NCBI GenBank assembly: GCA_024243835.1
Contig: JALPMN010000590.1
Location: 1-25,883, forward strand
Length of the DNA stretch: 25,883 nt
DNA from: Enteropsectra breve
Lineage: Eukaryota; Microsporidia
Direction: 5' to 3'
Shown in pieces: positions 1 to 8,658 of this stretch. The stretch's first letter is position 1; every line of letters starts with the position of its first letter. A program made the translations under genes and the position numbers. The notes under the pieces are model-generated. The model was given only the letters and a program-made list of their open reading frames with translations, was not told the DNA's origin and searched no databases.

Positions 1-483
1 TTAATGTGAACGGCTTTACTACATTATCTTCGCATATAATGCTTGTAGATTCAGCATAATTTTCCCCATTGAAAATTTTTTTTGCGGAATCCTACTCAGC
101 CTGGAATCCTACTCAGACGGTGGCAATTAATCTGAAGCCAGACACTTACCGTCTTAAAATAAAAAATTTCCGCCTTATTACTAATATAAGAATTTTACAT
201 ATCTTTTTTCCTCAGTTTGCTAGTGTGTTTATTAGTTCTGTGGGTATTTTAATCTGACTTGTTGTTAAATATTTTTATGTGATTGCTTTCTGCTGTCAAA
301 AGAAACTCAAGAGGCTTAAAGGCTTAAATATTGAAGTAATAATGTTCTCAACCAAAATTCATATGCACTAGGACAAAATGGTTTTGTGCTATAAAGTACA
401 AACATGATGCTTCGGCATAAACCAATCTAGTATTTAACGGTTAATACTTGTGATTGGAAAAATGGTTTTAAACATAAAGCTGA
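1..483. other. Intergenic region upstream of UGP1
   Basis: No convincing gene is visible in this AT-rich stretch. It contains a 14-base direct repeat (86-99 and 103-116, GGAATCCTACTCAG). On the minus strand an AAAATTTT block lies immediately before an ATG at 69, which resembles the start signals of genes elsewhere in the window, but the frame closes after 16 codons at 19. Either this is chance, or it is the first exon of something extending to the left. A short upstream ORF (462-518, 18 codons) overlaps the first possible UGP1 start. Confidence 0.5.
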
Positions 484-1935
484 ATGCTGAAACTTGTTTC
501 AGGCTTGAAAAGATATAAAAAGAAGTGCGGTGTTTCGCTGATGGATGATGACTATAAATGCCATGTTGACAAGATACTCAAAATGATGTCCAAGGAGCTC
601 GATGCAATGAAAGCAGATCACGAAGATCCCGAGCAACTTGATAATTTTTATGAACTGTATCAAAGATTTCTAACGACTCGGAGAAACAAGATTGATTGGG
701 AGAAAATAAAGCCTCCACAGGGCAAGATTGTAAACTACGAGACTCTGAAGATATCAGAGGACGATTCTAAGAACATTTCCAAGCTTGCTGTGTTGAAACT
801 AAATGGCGGGCTTGGAACAACAATGGGCTGTGTTGGGCCCAAAAGCGTTATAAAAGTACGGGACAACATGAATTTCATTGATCTGATCGCGAAGCAAATA
901 AAGCATCTTAATAAAAAGTATAGCTGTGAAGTTCCGCTTGTCTTGATGAATAGCTTCAATACTGACGAGCGGACCAAGAAACTGACACGGCACTATGACT
1001 TTATCAAGACGTTTAACCAGTCAAAATTTCCCAGGATTTCCGCAGAGAACTTTATGCCGATCAACGAAAATGTTTTCTACCCTCCAGGCCATGGAGATCT
1101 TCTTTACAGTTTGAACAAAAGTGGAATGCTCGATGAGCTTCTCAGTGAGGGAAAGGAGTACGTGTTTATTAGCAATGTGGACAACCTCGGAGCAACTGTT
1201 GATTTGACTATTCTGAACCATATCGTGGAAAACAATATTGATTTTTGTATGGAGGTGACTAACAAAACCCGTGCTGACATTAAGGGAGGCACACTTGTCA
1301 ACTATAACGACAATTTAATGCTTCTTGAGATTGCACAGGTCCCTCCCTGCAAAAAGAGTGAGTTTACCAGTGTGAGAAAGTTTAAAATTTTTAACACAAA
1401 TTCCATATGGATTAATCTGAAGGTTTTAAAGCAGATTGCAGAGTCTAAGGTGGAGCTTGATATAATACAGAACAACAAGAACATTAATAACGAGAAGGTA
1501 ATACAGCTCGAAACAGCGCTTGGCGCATCGATTAAATACTTTGAGAACAACTGTGGGATAGTTGTGCCGCGCTCACGCTTTTTGCCAGTCAAAACATGTT
1601 CAGATCTTTTCTTGCTCCAGAGCAACTTATACACAGAGAAGTATGGAAGTCTTTGTATAAGCAAAGAAAGAATTTCACAGGCATCTCCAACAATCAAGCT
1701 TTTGGGCAAGAACTTTTGTACTGTTGAAGACTTTGAAAACTCCTTCTCGAACGCACCTGACATCCTTGATCTGGAGACCCTGACAGTCAGTGGGAATGTG
1801 ACTTTTGGAAAAAATGTCGTTCTTCGGGGCATTGTGATTATATGTGCAACAGACGGAAATGAAATCAACATCCCTGAAGGTTCTGTACTCGACGACAAAA
1901 TAATACTGGGAAATCTTCCCATTACTGATGTTTAA
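484..1935 (+). CDS. UGP1: UTP--glucose-1-phosphate uridylyltransferase (UDP-glucose pyrophosphorylase)
   Basis: This cytosolic enzyme makes UDP-glucose and pyrophosphate from UTP and glucose-1-phosphate. UDP-glucose feeds trehalose and glycan or spore-wall synthesis. The nucleotide-binding signature KLNGGLGTTMGCVGPKS is at about residues 105-121. Family blocks follow in order: LMNSFNTD, FNQSKFPR, YPPGHGDL, SNVDNLGATVDL, KTRADIKGGTL, FNTNSIWINLK, QLETALGA, VPRSRFLPVKTCSDL, and a C-terminal left-handed beta-helix region (VTFGKNVVLRGIV). At 483 residues it is close to yeast Ugp1 (499) and appears intact. The start is uncertain. The first ATG (484) adds 19 residues with no family match, and the ATG at 541 (MDDDYK) begins where homologous N-termini begin. 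Neither has the AAATTTT/CCC signal seen at other genes here. The gene converges with NTT downstream. Confidence 0.96.
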   Translation: MLKLVSGLKRYKKKCGVSLMDDDYKCHVDKILKMMSKELDAMKADHEDPEQLDNFYELYQRFLTTRRNKIDWEKIKPPQGKIVNYETLKISEDDSKNISKLAVLKLNGGLGTTMGCVGPKSVIKVRDNMNFIDLIAKQIKHLNKKYSCEVPLVLMNSFNTDERTKKLTRHYDFIKTFNQSKFPRISAENFMPINENVFYPPGHGDLLYSLNKSGMLDELLSEGKEYVFISNVDNLGATVDLTILNHIVENNIDFCMEVTNKTRADIKGGTLVNYNDNLMLLEIAQVPPCKKSEFTSVRKFKIFNTNSIWINLKVLKQIAESKVELDIIQNNKNINNEKVIQLETALGASIKYFENNCGIVVPRSRFLPVKTCSDLFLLQSNLYTEKYGSLCISKERISQASPTIKLLGKNFCTVEDFENSFSNAPDILDLETLTVSGNVTFGKNVVLRGIVIICATDGNEINIPEGSVLDDKIILGNLPITDV

Positions 1936-2425
1936 GGAGTTTAGATGCAGCCAGTAAAAATAATATTAAAATTATTTTTATACTTGACACAATCATTCAA
2001 CTCAATATTTGAGTCCTGTTCTTATTTTATCGAGCCTCTTTATAAAATAGTTTTCTTCTATATAAGCTGCAATGGTTTGTAGCCGCAATGCTCGAAGTAT
2101 GATATAAACTTGGTGCTATCTCTTTTCTAAAAAAGAATGTATTTGATTCTCAATAAAAATAAAGCAATTATCAAAACAAAAACAACTATAAGTTGCACGA
2201 CCTTTATCAACGTTCTTTCAAGTGTGAACGATTGCAATGGTAAGATGTGCTGCTTTTATCGTCTCTACACCCATTTGCCAAATAAGTTTTAGCTTTAAGC
2301 TTAAGTATAAAAAATACCGTATTTATAAAATTATAGTTAAACTGTTCACATACGACCAAAAGATAAAAATTTCTACAAAAAATATATAAAACCACAATAC
2401 TGTAATTAAAAATTAATTTTATTAA
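1936..2425. other. Convergent 3' spacer between UGP1 and NTT
   Basis: This stretch has low complexity and is AT-rich, with the inverted repeat at 1955-1980 and several AATAAA-like strings that may serve as polyadenylation signals for either gene. Short open frames here have no recognisable protein features. Confidence 0.5.
1955..1980 (+). repeat. Inverted repeat just after UGP1
   Basis: A perfect 10-base inverted repeat (TAAAAATAAT and ATTATTTTTA) with a 6-base spacer lies 20 bases after the UGP1 stop. It could form an AT hairpin in the 3' untranslated region or mark the 3' end. In sequence this AT-rich it could also be chance, and no family is known to me. Confidence 0.4.
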
Positions 2426-4114
2426 TTATTCTGCTGTATTGAACTCATCTTTAGCCCAGTTGAAATAATCAGGAGAAAGATAATTCTTGTTGTTGGCCAC
2501 CTTTTTGTATTTTTTATGGAGATAAACAATGGCTGCAAACCAAACAACACAGAAAGACATGACCATCAAAAGCGTAATAGGAGCATAATAACGGCAATCT
2601 CTGCTTGTGGTAACACCTTCCATCGCAATATTATAAACAGCACCAGCACACTTACCAAGCTTACCGACTACACCATCAAACACACCCTTGAACAGTGTTC
2701 TGTTTCCAGGATCAATTTTCATAGAAATAGCTTCTTTAACGATATCGAAGAAAGCATATTTGGAGACTTTTAAAGCAGCTGAGAAACCTAAATTAAGCCT
2801 GACCTCTGTCATAGGATTCTTTTCCATGTCACTAAGCCACTCAATAATTGAGAATTTCATTACATCCTTACCGCAAGAATTGAAGTTAACACCAGCTCCG
2901 TATGTTGCTGAGAGCAACCCAATCAAAGAAAGGACTAAGGCTATACTAGAAGAAAGACCAATACCATACCATTCATAGATTCTTGCAACTGGACTAAGCA
3001 AAACGATTATAACTGAGACGTTAGTAATAATAAATTCGGTAGGTTTATATTTGTTGGAAACATCAGCCTTTTTTTGATTAGTAGCATCTGCAGCAGATGC
3101 ATATGAGGCATTGGTGAGTGCTGTAAGCAAATTTGTGCACACGTTGTAAAACAGTGTCATTGACGAAATAGCCAATAAGAATTTAGATTTGAAGCACAGT
3201 TCGAGTCCCTTAATCATTGAGACTTTAGCCTTCTTAGATTTAGGTTTTTTAACTTCAGCATCTTTACGAATAATTGGCTTTTCCAGTTCGGCATCTAAAA
3301 GTTTCTTAAGACCGAGAACGATCAAAAATACACCCGCAGCTCCAAATGAAAAAAGTATATAAAATAAAGCATAGTTATAGTAAGAATTCCACTTGCCAAA
3401 AACCCTCTTATAGCCCTCTGATATAAGAGCAGAAGCTGTGTTTGAACAAATATAGAGTATTCTGATAAATCGCTTGCTCTGGCCGGTAGTTGTGTTGAAA
3501 CTAAGGAATGTCATAAACAGGTAAGACACAGCCAGGGACGGAAGAACCTCATAGAACACGTAGAAGAACGCAACAGGCCAGTGATTGAAGATCAGGCAAG
3601 GAATATATGCAAGTGAAAGCCCTCTAATTGTGAATCTCTCACCAATAAACTTCTCCTGTGCCCACATCAATCTGAATGCTGGAAACCAAGACATATTCAT
3701 GACAATAGCAATGAGTCCCATAAAGACGAAAGCAACAGCAAATCCGCCCATGCAGTGTTCAAAAGTCTTATTAATGCCACGTTTGGCACACTGATTTTGG
3801 ATAATTCCTACCACAAATAAAGATGCAAAGAAAGTCAGCAGCTTAAGCCAATTTCCTGCAGATGATTCCAGTACATTGTAGACCGCTGCATCCTTAAATT
3901 GTCTTAGCCATGTGTAGAGTGTCGCAATAAGAGAAAATGCTACGGCTAGAATACTAAATCTCTTTGTCTCTCTTTTAGTAATTGGCCAAAGAAAGCCAAC
4001 TACAGTTTTGGATAATTCATTAGCCTCCTTTTCTAGTTCTTCTTCTGTAATAAGACCATCGGACACAACAGGCTCTCTGCAGACATCGTCTAACTGAGCA
4101 TCAGCTTTCTCCAT
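2426..4114 (-). CDS. NTT: ATP/ADP (nucleotide) transporter, TLC family
   Basis: This is a multi-pass nucleotide transporter of the plastid/Chlamydia/Rickettsia ATP-ADP translocase family. Microsporidia acquired it by lateral transfer and use it to import host ATP and other purine nucleotides, usually at the parasite plasma membrane and sometimes at the mitosome. The 562-residue length is typical. After a charged N-terminus comes the family block around residues 45-85 (PITKRETKRFS, then LYTWLRQFKDAAVYN, matching the usual LRxxKD segment). Roughly a dozen hydrophobic segments follow (for example SLFVVGIIQNQ, FAVAFVFMGLIAIV, ISSMTLFYNVCTNLLTA, ITLLMVMSFCVVWFAAIVYL), with lysine-rich loops near 285-305. 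The family motif around KEAISMKIDP is present at about residue 465. Microsporidia usually carry several paralogues, so I do not assign a number. A CCC triplet and an AAATTTTT block precede the ATG. Confidence 0.95.
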   Translation of the reverse strand: MEKADAQLDDVCREPVVSDGLITEEELEKEANELSKTVVGFLWPITKRETKRFSILAVAFSLIATLYTWLRQFKDAAVYNVLESSAGNWLKLLTFFASLFVVGIIQNQCAKRGINKTFEHCMGGFAVAFVFMGLIAIVMNMSWFPAFRLMWAQEKFIGERFTIRGLSLAYIPCLIFNHWPVAFFYVFYEVLPSLAVSYLFMTFLSFNTTTGQSKRFIRILYICSNTASALISEGYKRVFGKWNSYYNYALFYILFSFGAAGVFLIVLGLKKLLDAELEKPIIRKDAEVKKPKSKKAKVSMIKGLELCFKSKFLLAISSMTLFYNVCTNLLTALTNASYASAADATNQKKADVSNKYKPTEFIITNVSVIIVLLSPVARIYEWYGIGLSSSIALVLSLIGLLSATYGAGVNFNSCGKDVMKFSIIEWLSDMEKNPMTEVRLNLGFSAALKVSKYAFFDIVKEAISMKIDPGNRTLFKGVFDGVVGKLGKCAGAVYNIAMEGVTTSRDCRYYAPITLLMVMSFCVVWFAAIVYLHKKYKKVANNKNYLSPDYFNWAKDEFNTAE

Positions 4115-4140
4115 ATGGGTCTGAATGAAAAATTTTTTTT
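4115..4140 (-). promoter_or_regulatory. Upstream signal of NTT (CCC plus AAATTTT)
   Basis: Read on the minus strand, an A-run/AAATTTT block (4128-4140) is followed by CCC (4117-4119) two bases before the start codon. The same arrangement occurs at most genes in this window and resembles the CCC-like and AAATTT-like transcription signals known from microsporidia. Confidence 0.55.
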
Positions 4141-4963
4141 ATTCAAGAAGTAAAATTTTTAAAAAATATAATTGGTGTAAAAAAAGGAGAATCTAATAAT
4201 TCAAATATGATTTGTCTATTTTTACATGCTTAATAAAAGGAGAAAAAATCATGTTAAACATTTTGTTGAAGAGATCATCTAAGAAGACAGTTTATGTTTG
4301 TCTTTCTGAAGTAGGTGGTAAGAATTTGTGCACCAATAAAAGCAAAGCCTTACGATCAATATTCTGCATTAATCTTGCCATATTATTAGGAGCGATTAAG
4401 ATAATGAATAATTGAATCATCCAGAGGCATGCAAATGGCATCAGTTACTAAGCTCAGAGTGTGTGCACCGCAAGCTGAAAGATGCAGTAAGCGTTGCTTT
4501 AAACAAATTATATAAAAATATACTGGGTAATACTTTGTAGCAGATGAATTTGTTCATTATTTCGATATACATCTTTTTGTTATTTTTTAAATATGAACTG
4601 TTTTTTAAGAAACATTTTTATTTGTAGCAGAGCAGGTGATCTTGCCCATACTACAAACACATGGATTTGCCAAAATCGGCGAGCTCTAAAATCTTTTGCA
4701 CACATATGGGAATAAAGATATCGCATCATCGATTATTTCTTATAGCGCACGCGTAGCAAATAAGGAATAGTGTTTTTTTGAAGCTAGAAAATTTTATCTC
4801 CACCAATAAAAGGCTTCTTTTGTTCTCTGCTGTATAAATAATGGTCGTGTTTACCTGTTTTAAGAGACTGTAATAATCTTATATAACCGAATAGAATATC
4901 TTTTCACTAAAATAAATGAAAGTGGCGTTTGCAAAGTTTATCACGCTATTATATTGAGCAAAG

Positions 4964-5044
4964 TTAATAGCGAGGGTCTTTTAAATGGATATCATATGAA
5001 ATAATAATAATAGTGCCAGTGGAAACTAAGATCCAAAAGTACAT
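4964..5044 (-). CDS. Possible 26-residue single-helix membrane peptide
   Basis: This ORF was found by its start signal. AAAATTCCCC lies immediately upstream of the ATG, almost the same as the AAATTTCCCC before RPB12. The product starts MYFWILVSTGTIIIISYD and ends with a short charged tail (residues 19-26). One hydrophobic helix spanning about residues 2-16 is the only feature. I do not recognise a family. Very small membrane subunits of secretory or mitochondrial complexes look broadly like this, but no specific assignment is justified. It could also be a chance ORF, or a first exon whose remainder I cannot see. Confidence 0.3.
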   Translation of the reverse strand: MYFWILVSTGTIIIISYDIHLKDPRY

Positions 5045-5057
5045 ATAGGGGAATTTT
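5045..5057 (-). promoter_or_regulatory. Upstream signal of the 26-residue ORF
   Basis: On the minus strand an AAAATT block abuts CCCC (5048-5051), three bases before the ATG. It is nearly identical in layout to the signal of RPB12. Confidence 0.35.
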
Positions 5058-5310
5058 AAACAACCATTATTTCACCAATGCGCTTATTTTGGCGGTAGTA
5101 ATGGATCAATTCCTGCATAAGAGCTTATCAAAATTATAGAAATATGACAAACGATACTGTCGCTCTGCTAGCTCATGAAATTTTGCTCATTCAAACACTT
5201 TTTACAGCTGAAAATGTATTTATAAGTTGCTATTCATTATTTGAAAGGAAAATTCCTAAAAAATATAACACAATATTAATATGTTAATACTAAATTTTAT
5301 ATTTGAGATC

Positions 5311-5841
5311 TTAAGCTATATTTGTTTCTTTTCTTATGTATTCACCATTGTCAGCTTGGTTAAGTACTACGATATCACCGCCACGTGCCTTCATGTATGA
5401 GGATGGAGATACAGCAGATATACCGAAGCCAAGCGGGATGTTGTGCTGGTTATAAACAAAAACACCTGCATTTATGGGTATTTCCTCTGACAGCCTGAGT
5501 ATATGATTCTTAAGAGCATTGTTTCCATACAAAAAATTCATTTCTGCCGATGTTTTGATCCAGGCCTTATATAAGGCAAATTTTTCGAGAGAATAGAGCC
5601 CGGTAATCGTAATTTTAAAAGAATTTGTTTTGGTGAATCTTCCCACGATGGCACCACATGAAGCCAACTGCTTCTTGCCGATTTGTGCCACAGCCTTGAA
5701 TATATGCTCAGAAACTAGCATCACGCGTTGCTTGGAGTAGTACAGTGTTTTGTCTTTCAGCATCTCATTTGCATTGTCCCCAATAAAGTGCCTCAGCTTT
5801 TGCACCACCTTCTCCTCTTCTTCGCTTGTTAACGGTCTCAT
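5311..5841 (-). CDS. NIP7: 60S ribosome biogenesis protein Nip7
   Basis: Nip7 binds pre-ribosomal RNA in the nucleolus and is needed for 27S pre-rRNA processing and 60S subunit formation. The product begins MRPLTSEEEEKV, the conserved Nip7 N-terminus. The family blocks VSEHIFKAVAQIGKKQLASCGAIVGRFTKT, YLLE-like SLEKFALYKAWIKTSAEMNFLYGN, PLGFGISA and NQADNGEYIRKE follow in order. The C-terminal PUA RNA-binding domain covers about residues 90-170. At 176 residues it is almost the same length as the yeast and human proteins (about 180), so it has been little reduced. The start is fixed by the MRPLT match, and a CCAC preceded by an AAATTTTT block lies just upstream. It joins UTP10 and BRX1 in this window as a ribosome assembly factor. 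Confidence 0.96.
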   Translation of the reverse strand: MRPLTSEEEEKVVQKLRHFIGDNANEMLKDKTLYYSKQRVMLVSEHIFKAVAQIGKKQLASCGAIVGRFTKTNSFKITITGLYSLEKFALYKAWIKTSAEMNFLYGNNALKNHILRLSEEIPINAGVFVYNQHNIPLGFGISAVSPSSYMKARGGDIVVLNQADNGEYIRKETNIA

Positions 5842-5857
5842 GTGGTTTAAAAATTTT
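5842..5857 (-). promoter_or_regulatory. Upstream signal of NIP7
   Basis: On the minus strand an AAATTTTTAA block is followed by ACCAC directly at the start codon. It is a weaker version of the CCC signal. The same AT block could serve the other strand, where only a 21-codon ORF begins at 5873. Confidence 0.4.
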
Positions 5858-6405
5858 GCATTTATTTAAAAAATGGCATATTCATCACGACAAGATGGTA
5901 AAGTAATCAGAGGCCCGCTGAACATGAATATTTTATAGCTGCACTTTTTATCAAAGAAATTATACTACGTACTCTATAGCATTGTAAGAAAAGTGATCCA
6001 AAAAAATATTAACTGCCATTTGAATTGCGAAAATAGGCTTCATTAAGATGAGTTTATTCCAAACGCTGTTGATAGCAAGAAAAACGTCAATCATCTTCAA
6101 GTATATTTAGTTTGTCGTGGCAACTTATGTATAATTCAATATCTTAAACTGCTATTGTTAATGGCGATTAAATAGATAACCAGACTGTAATGAAATATGA
6201 TGAATGGAAATATAGTATCATAAAAATATAAACGAACAGCAAATTTTGCTCTAAACTTAAGTGCATAAAAGATAATATGATCTAGAAATGATGCAACAAA
6301 TCATTTAACGTATATAATGTACTCTTTTACAGGCATCTGCATCAAACTGAAAGAAACTGGTCATTATGCGTATAATTTGTGCTTACATCGTGCGTTACTT
6401 CTTGT
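5842..6405. other. Spacer between NIP7 and the 58-residue gene
   Basis: No recognisable gene is present. A plus-strand ATG at 5873 opens a 21-codon frame (MAYSSRQDGKVIRG...) just beyond the NIP7 AT block. It is too short to interpret unless it is spliced, and no convincing splice sites are visible. Confidence 0.5.
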
Positions 6406-6582
6406 CTAAAGCGTGTTCCCCTTCGCTGAGTTGAAACTAAGACTGATCTCGTTGATGTTAGAATCAATGGCTTTGATATTTGTGTTCATTTCCTCGATGA
6501 GCGTGTTCAGTTCAGCAATGATCTGCTCGGCCTGTGCCTTATTGTTCACAAGCATTTCAAATTTTTTATCTTCTCCCTGCAT
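6406..6582 (-). CDS. Small 58-residue helical (coiled-coil) protein
   Basis: I cannot name this protein with confidence. It starts MQGEDKKFEMLVNN and is predicted by eye to be one long helix (residues 5-50) with heptad-like hydrophobic spacing (IIAELNTLIEEMNTNIKAI). The frame is open further upstream without an ATG, and the ATG at 6582 is preceded by CCCC (6587-6590), which supports it as the start. Size and pattern resemble the tiny helical subunits of the outer-kinetochore DASH complex (Dad1-like is the nearest I can think of). Prefoldin-like or other small coiled-coil subunits are equally possible. NDC80, another kinetochore gene, lies about 14 kb away, which is not evidence of linkage. 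Confidence 0.6.
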   Translation of the reverse strand: MQGEDKKFEMLVNNKAQAEQIIAELNTLIEEMNTNIKAIDSNINEISLSFNSAKGNTL

Positions 6583-6590
6583 AAAAGGGG
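6583..6590 (-). promoter_or_regulatory. CCCC signal before the 58-residue gene
   Basis: On the minus strand GGCCCCTTTT directly precedes the ATG. An AAATTTTT block lies further up at about 6645-6653. The CCC position is the main reason to accept the ATG at 6582. Confidence 0.4.
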
Positions 6591-6809
6591 CCAAAACTTT
6601 CTTGTTTAAATAGTGCGATCAGAAAAAGAGGCTGCCATTAAAATAAAAATTTGTGTGTGTTGAGGCTGTAAGAATAGAACATTCACTATTAAAATGCAAA
6701 TACTCTATGAAGCCTCGGTGGCCTTGGTTTTATTTTTGCGGAAAAAGAAAAATTAACTCAGAGAAGAATAGAGTTACCACTATTAAATTTAATTTGAAAT
6801 GCTATTGCA

Positions 6810-8645
6810 CTATAGCAGCATAATGTGCTTGGTTAGTGAATTTATGATTTCTAAGAGCATCCCGTCATCAGATGTATAAATACAAATAGACGATTCTTTC
6901 TCTATGATTCTTGCCTTTTCACTTATTTCTATTTCATTTTCTTTGTCTTCTTTGACTGTAAATCCGTCATCAACTAATGATTTTATAAAGAACTCCCTCT
7001 GAAAGCATCCGATAGGGACAGACGTTCCTTCTCCAACATACTCAATGCACTCTTCTCTCTTCTGGACTAAGCACTTTTTTACCGCCTTTCCTTTGATGAT
7101 GCTGCTCTCCTGCTCCATGACACTTTCCGAAATCATCACTTTTTGTGGCCCACAGGGCAGCACAAAGCAACGCTCCTCTGAACAAATTCCAATATTTTTA
7201 ATATTTACCGCCTTTTTAAAATAAGTTTTGCAAAACACGGCGCTGCTCGCAGACGAGGGAACAAAAAGAAGTTCCTGCAGATGCATTTCATCAAGCCCAG
7301 ACATGAGAGAGGAGACATCCGAACAGCCTCCAAGGTTGAAATCAAGCACCCCGCAATCTAAACTGATTCCTTTGGCAGTGAGAGATGCCGCGATTCTTTC
7401 ATTCACCACATATTCGTTTTCCGTCTTTTCGGATGCTGCGTTACTGGAAGAAAATACAAATTTTATTTTTTCACCGTAGTCGTTGTTCCTTCTTTTTTTG
7501 CGAATGCATGGAAAAACATCTTTCGGATTAAGATATTTTTTCACATAAAAAACCGCATTTTTACTGCCACACCAGTGGTCGCAGTCATCAAGTCCTTCAT
7601 ACTCATACAACTTTTCAAAGCTCTTTGTACTCGTATTTGGTTTATTTTCTGTAATTTTTACTGCATGCTTGTAGATATTTACTCTGTCTGGGTTAAATTC
7701 TGTTTTAGCATCAATTCTTAAATAGAGATTTTCAGGTGCATTGAGGTGCTCTAAAATGCTACCGAGAAAGCCGTGTTTCTCGTTCTCGTCAATCAGAATA
7801 ATCACTTTTTGATCAGCAATATTCTCTTTCATCCCAAAGCCAATATTGGAGCTGCTTAACAACTCTGAGGACTGCTGTGCTGTCCACTCGACCATTCCCT
7901 TTGCTCGTTCGAGAAAGGCCTGCGCAAACGGGCAGATTATTAAAATTTTAATATCCGTTATTATATGGAGGAGTTCTAGCAACCGAGATAGAGGAACATT
8001 AATAACAACTTTCCCCTCAGTGCTATTTATTGCATCTAGCAGGGTCGAATCACGTGCCTTTAAAGAAGCCTGGCTCATGCTTGTGTATACATCGTTTGTG
8101 ACCAAGCCCCAGATTTTGCTGTAGTTTGTGAAGTTTGCTCCATTGATGTAGTTTTCTCTCCGGTGATTTACATTAAAGCCAACAAGCAGTGTGTGAGTGT
8201 CCCACATAATCTTAAAAATACTATTGCCTATGCAGTATCCTGCATTATGCGGACTGAATGCAATACCGCCGATTCTCACAATTTGTGAATACTTCAGCGA
8301 CGTAATATCAAGGCTCACATCGATATCTTTGCCTTTGTAGGTATGCAGGTACTCCCTGATGCTGTTCAGTGCCATTTTGCCGAAAACAGCGGTCGGGAGC
8401 GAGCAATAGATCTTTTTGTTTGGGAACATCCAAAGGGCACCAATGCATTCCTGTGCGAATGAAGTTATTAATATGCAGTCGGCGGAGTTTATGATGTCCT
8501 TTACGCGATCATACTTCTTAAAGCACAGTTCTTTGCCAATCCCGCAGTTGATAACTATTTTGGCTGTGCCAATTTGCAGTAAATGGCAGTGCACTCCCTC
8601 TTCTGGCGGAAATAGTGGAGTGTATTTCACCTCGCGGGTTTTCAT
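6810..8645 (-). CDS. CFT2: Cleavage and polyadenylation factor subunit Cft2/CPSF100 (CPSF2)
   Basis: This is the non-catalytic metallo-beta-lactamase/beta-CASP partner of the CPSF73 endonuclease in mRNA 3'-end processing. With the ATG at 8645 (611 residues) the N-terminus MKTREVKYTPLFPPEEGVHCHLLQ matches the family. The frame continues upstream without an ATG, so 8645 is the likely start, and CCC and AAATTTT lie directly before it. The hydrolase metal ligands are lost. The HxHxDH box is S62-F-A-Q-E-C67, the aspartate of the DCG motif is N33, and the AGH histidine is Y137. This is typical of CPSF100 rather than CPSF73. The diagnostic FNVNHRRENYINGANF (158-172, equivalent to FNHKREIHLNG) and a beta-CASP-like region (about 210-330) are present. 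The block FPCIRKKRRNNDYGEKI matches the CPSF100 ...DEYGE segment. It is shorter than yeast (859) or human (782). Confidence 0.87.
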   Translation of the reverse strand: MKTREVKYTPLFPPEEGVHCHLLQIGTAKIVINCGIGKELCFKKYDRVKDIINSADCILITSFAQECIGALWMFPNKKIYCSLPTAVFGKMALNSIREYLHTYKGKDIDVSLDITSLKYSQIVRIGGIAFSPHNAGYCIGNSIFKIMWDTHTLLVGFNVNHRRENYINGANFTNYSKIWGLVTNDVYTSMSQASLKARDSTLLDAINSTEGKVVINVPLSRLLELLHIITDIKILIICPFAQAFLERAKGMVEWTAQQSSELLSSSNIGFGMKENIADQKVIILIDENEKHGFLGSILEHLNAPENLYLRIDAKTEFNPDRVNIYKHAVKITENKPNTSTKSFEKLYEYEGLDDCDHWCGSKNAVFYVKKYLNPKDVFPCIRKKRRNNDYGEKIKFVFSSSNAASEKTENEYVVNERIAASLTAKGISLDCGVLDFNLGGCSDVSSLMSGLDEMHLQELLFVPSSASSAVFCKTYFKKAVNIKNIGICSEERCFVLPCGPQKVMISESVMEQESSIIKGKAVKKCLVQKREECIEYVGEGTSVPIGCFQREFFIKSLVDDGFTVKEDKENEIEISEKARIIEKESSICIYTSDDGMLLEIINSLTKHIMLL

Positions 8646-8658
8646 GGGCACAAATTTT
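8646..8658 (-). promoter_or_regulatory. Upstream signal of CFT2
   Basis: On the minus strand AAAATTTGTGCCC abuts the ATG. CCC (8646-8648) touches the start codon and the AAATTT block is four bases further. It is one of the cleanest examples in the window and fixes the start at 8645. Confidence 0.55.

Larger units (their letters stand above)
4115..5310. other. Long spacer between NTT and NIP7
   Basis: About 1.2 kb without a recognisable gene. Short open frames exist on both strands (4251-4415 plus, 54 residues; 4580-4729 minus, 49 residues), but they lack start signals and family resemblance. The only ORF with a strong start signal is the 26-residue one at 4964-5044, listed separately. No tRNA or small-RNA signature was recognised by eye. 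Confidence 0.5.

Noticed and set aside
1302..1922. 206-codon minus-strand frame inside UGP1
   Set aside because: It is a shadow frame antisense to a clearly conserved coding region.
4251..4415. 54-codon plus-strand ORF after NTT's promoter region
   Set aside because: AGGAGA before the ATG resembles a bacterial ribosome site, but this is a eukaryotic genome. No family match or conserved motif is seen.
5873..5938. 21-codon ORF beginning MAYSSRQDGKVIRG beside the NIP7 promoter
   Set aside because: It is short, no splice partner is visible, and the resemblance to a ribosomal protein start could not be extended.
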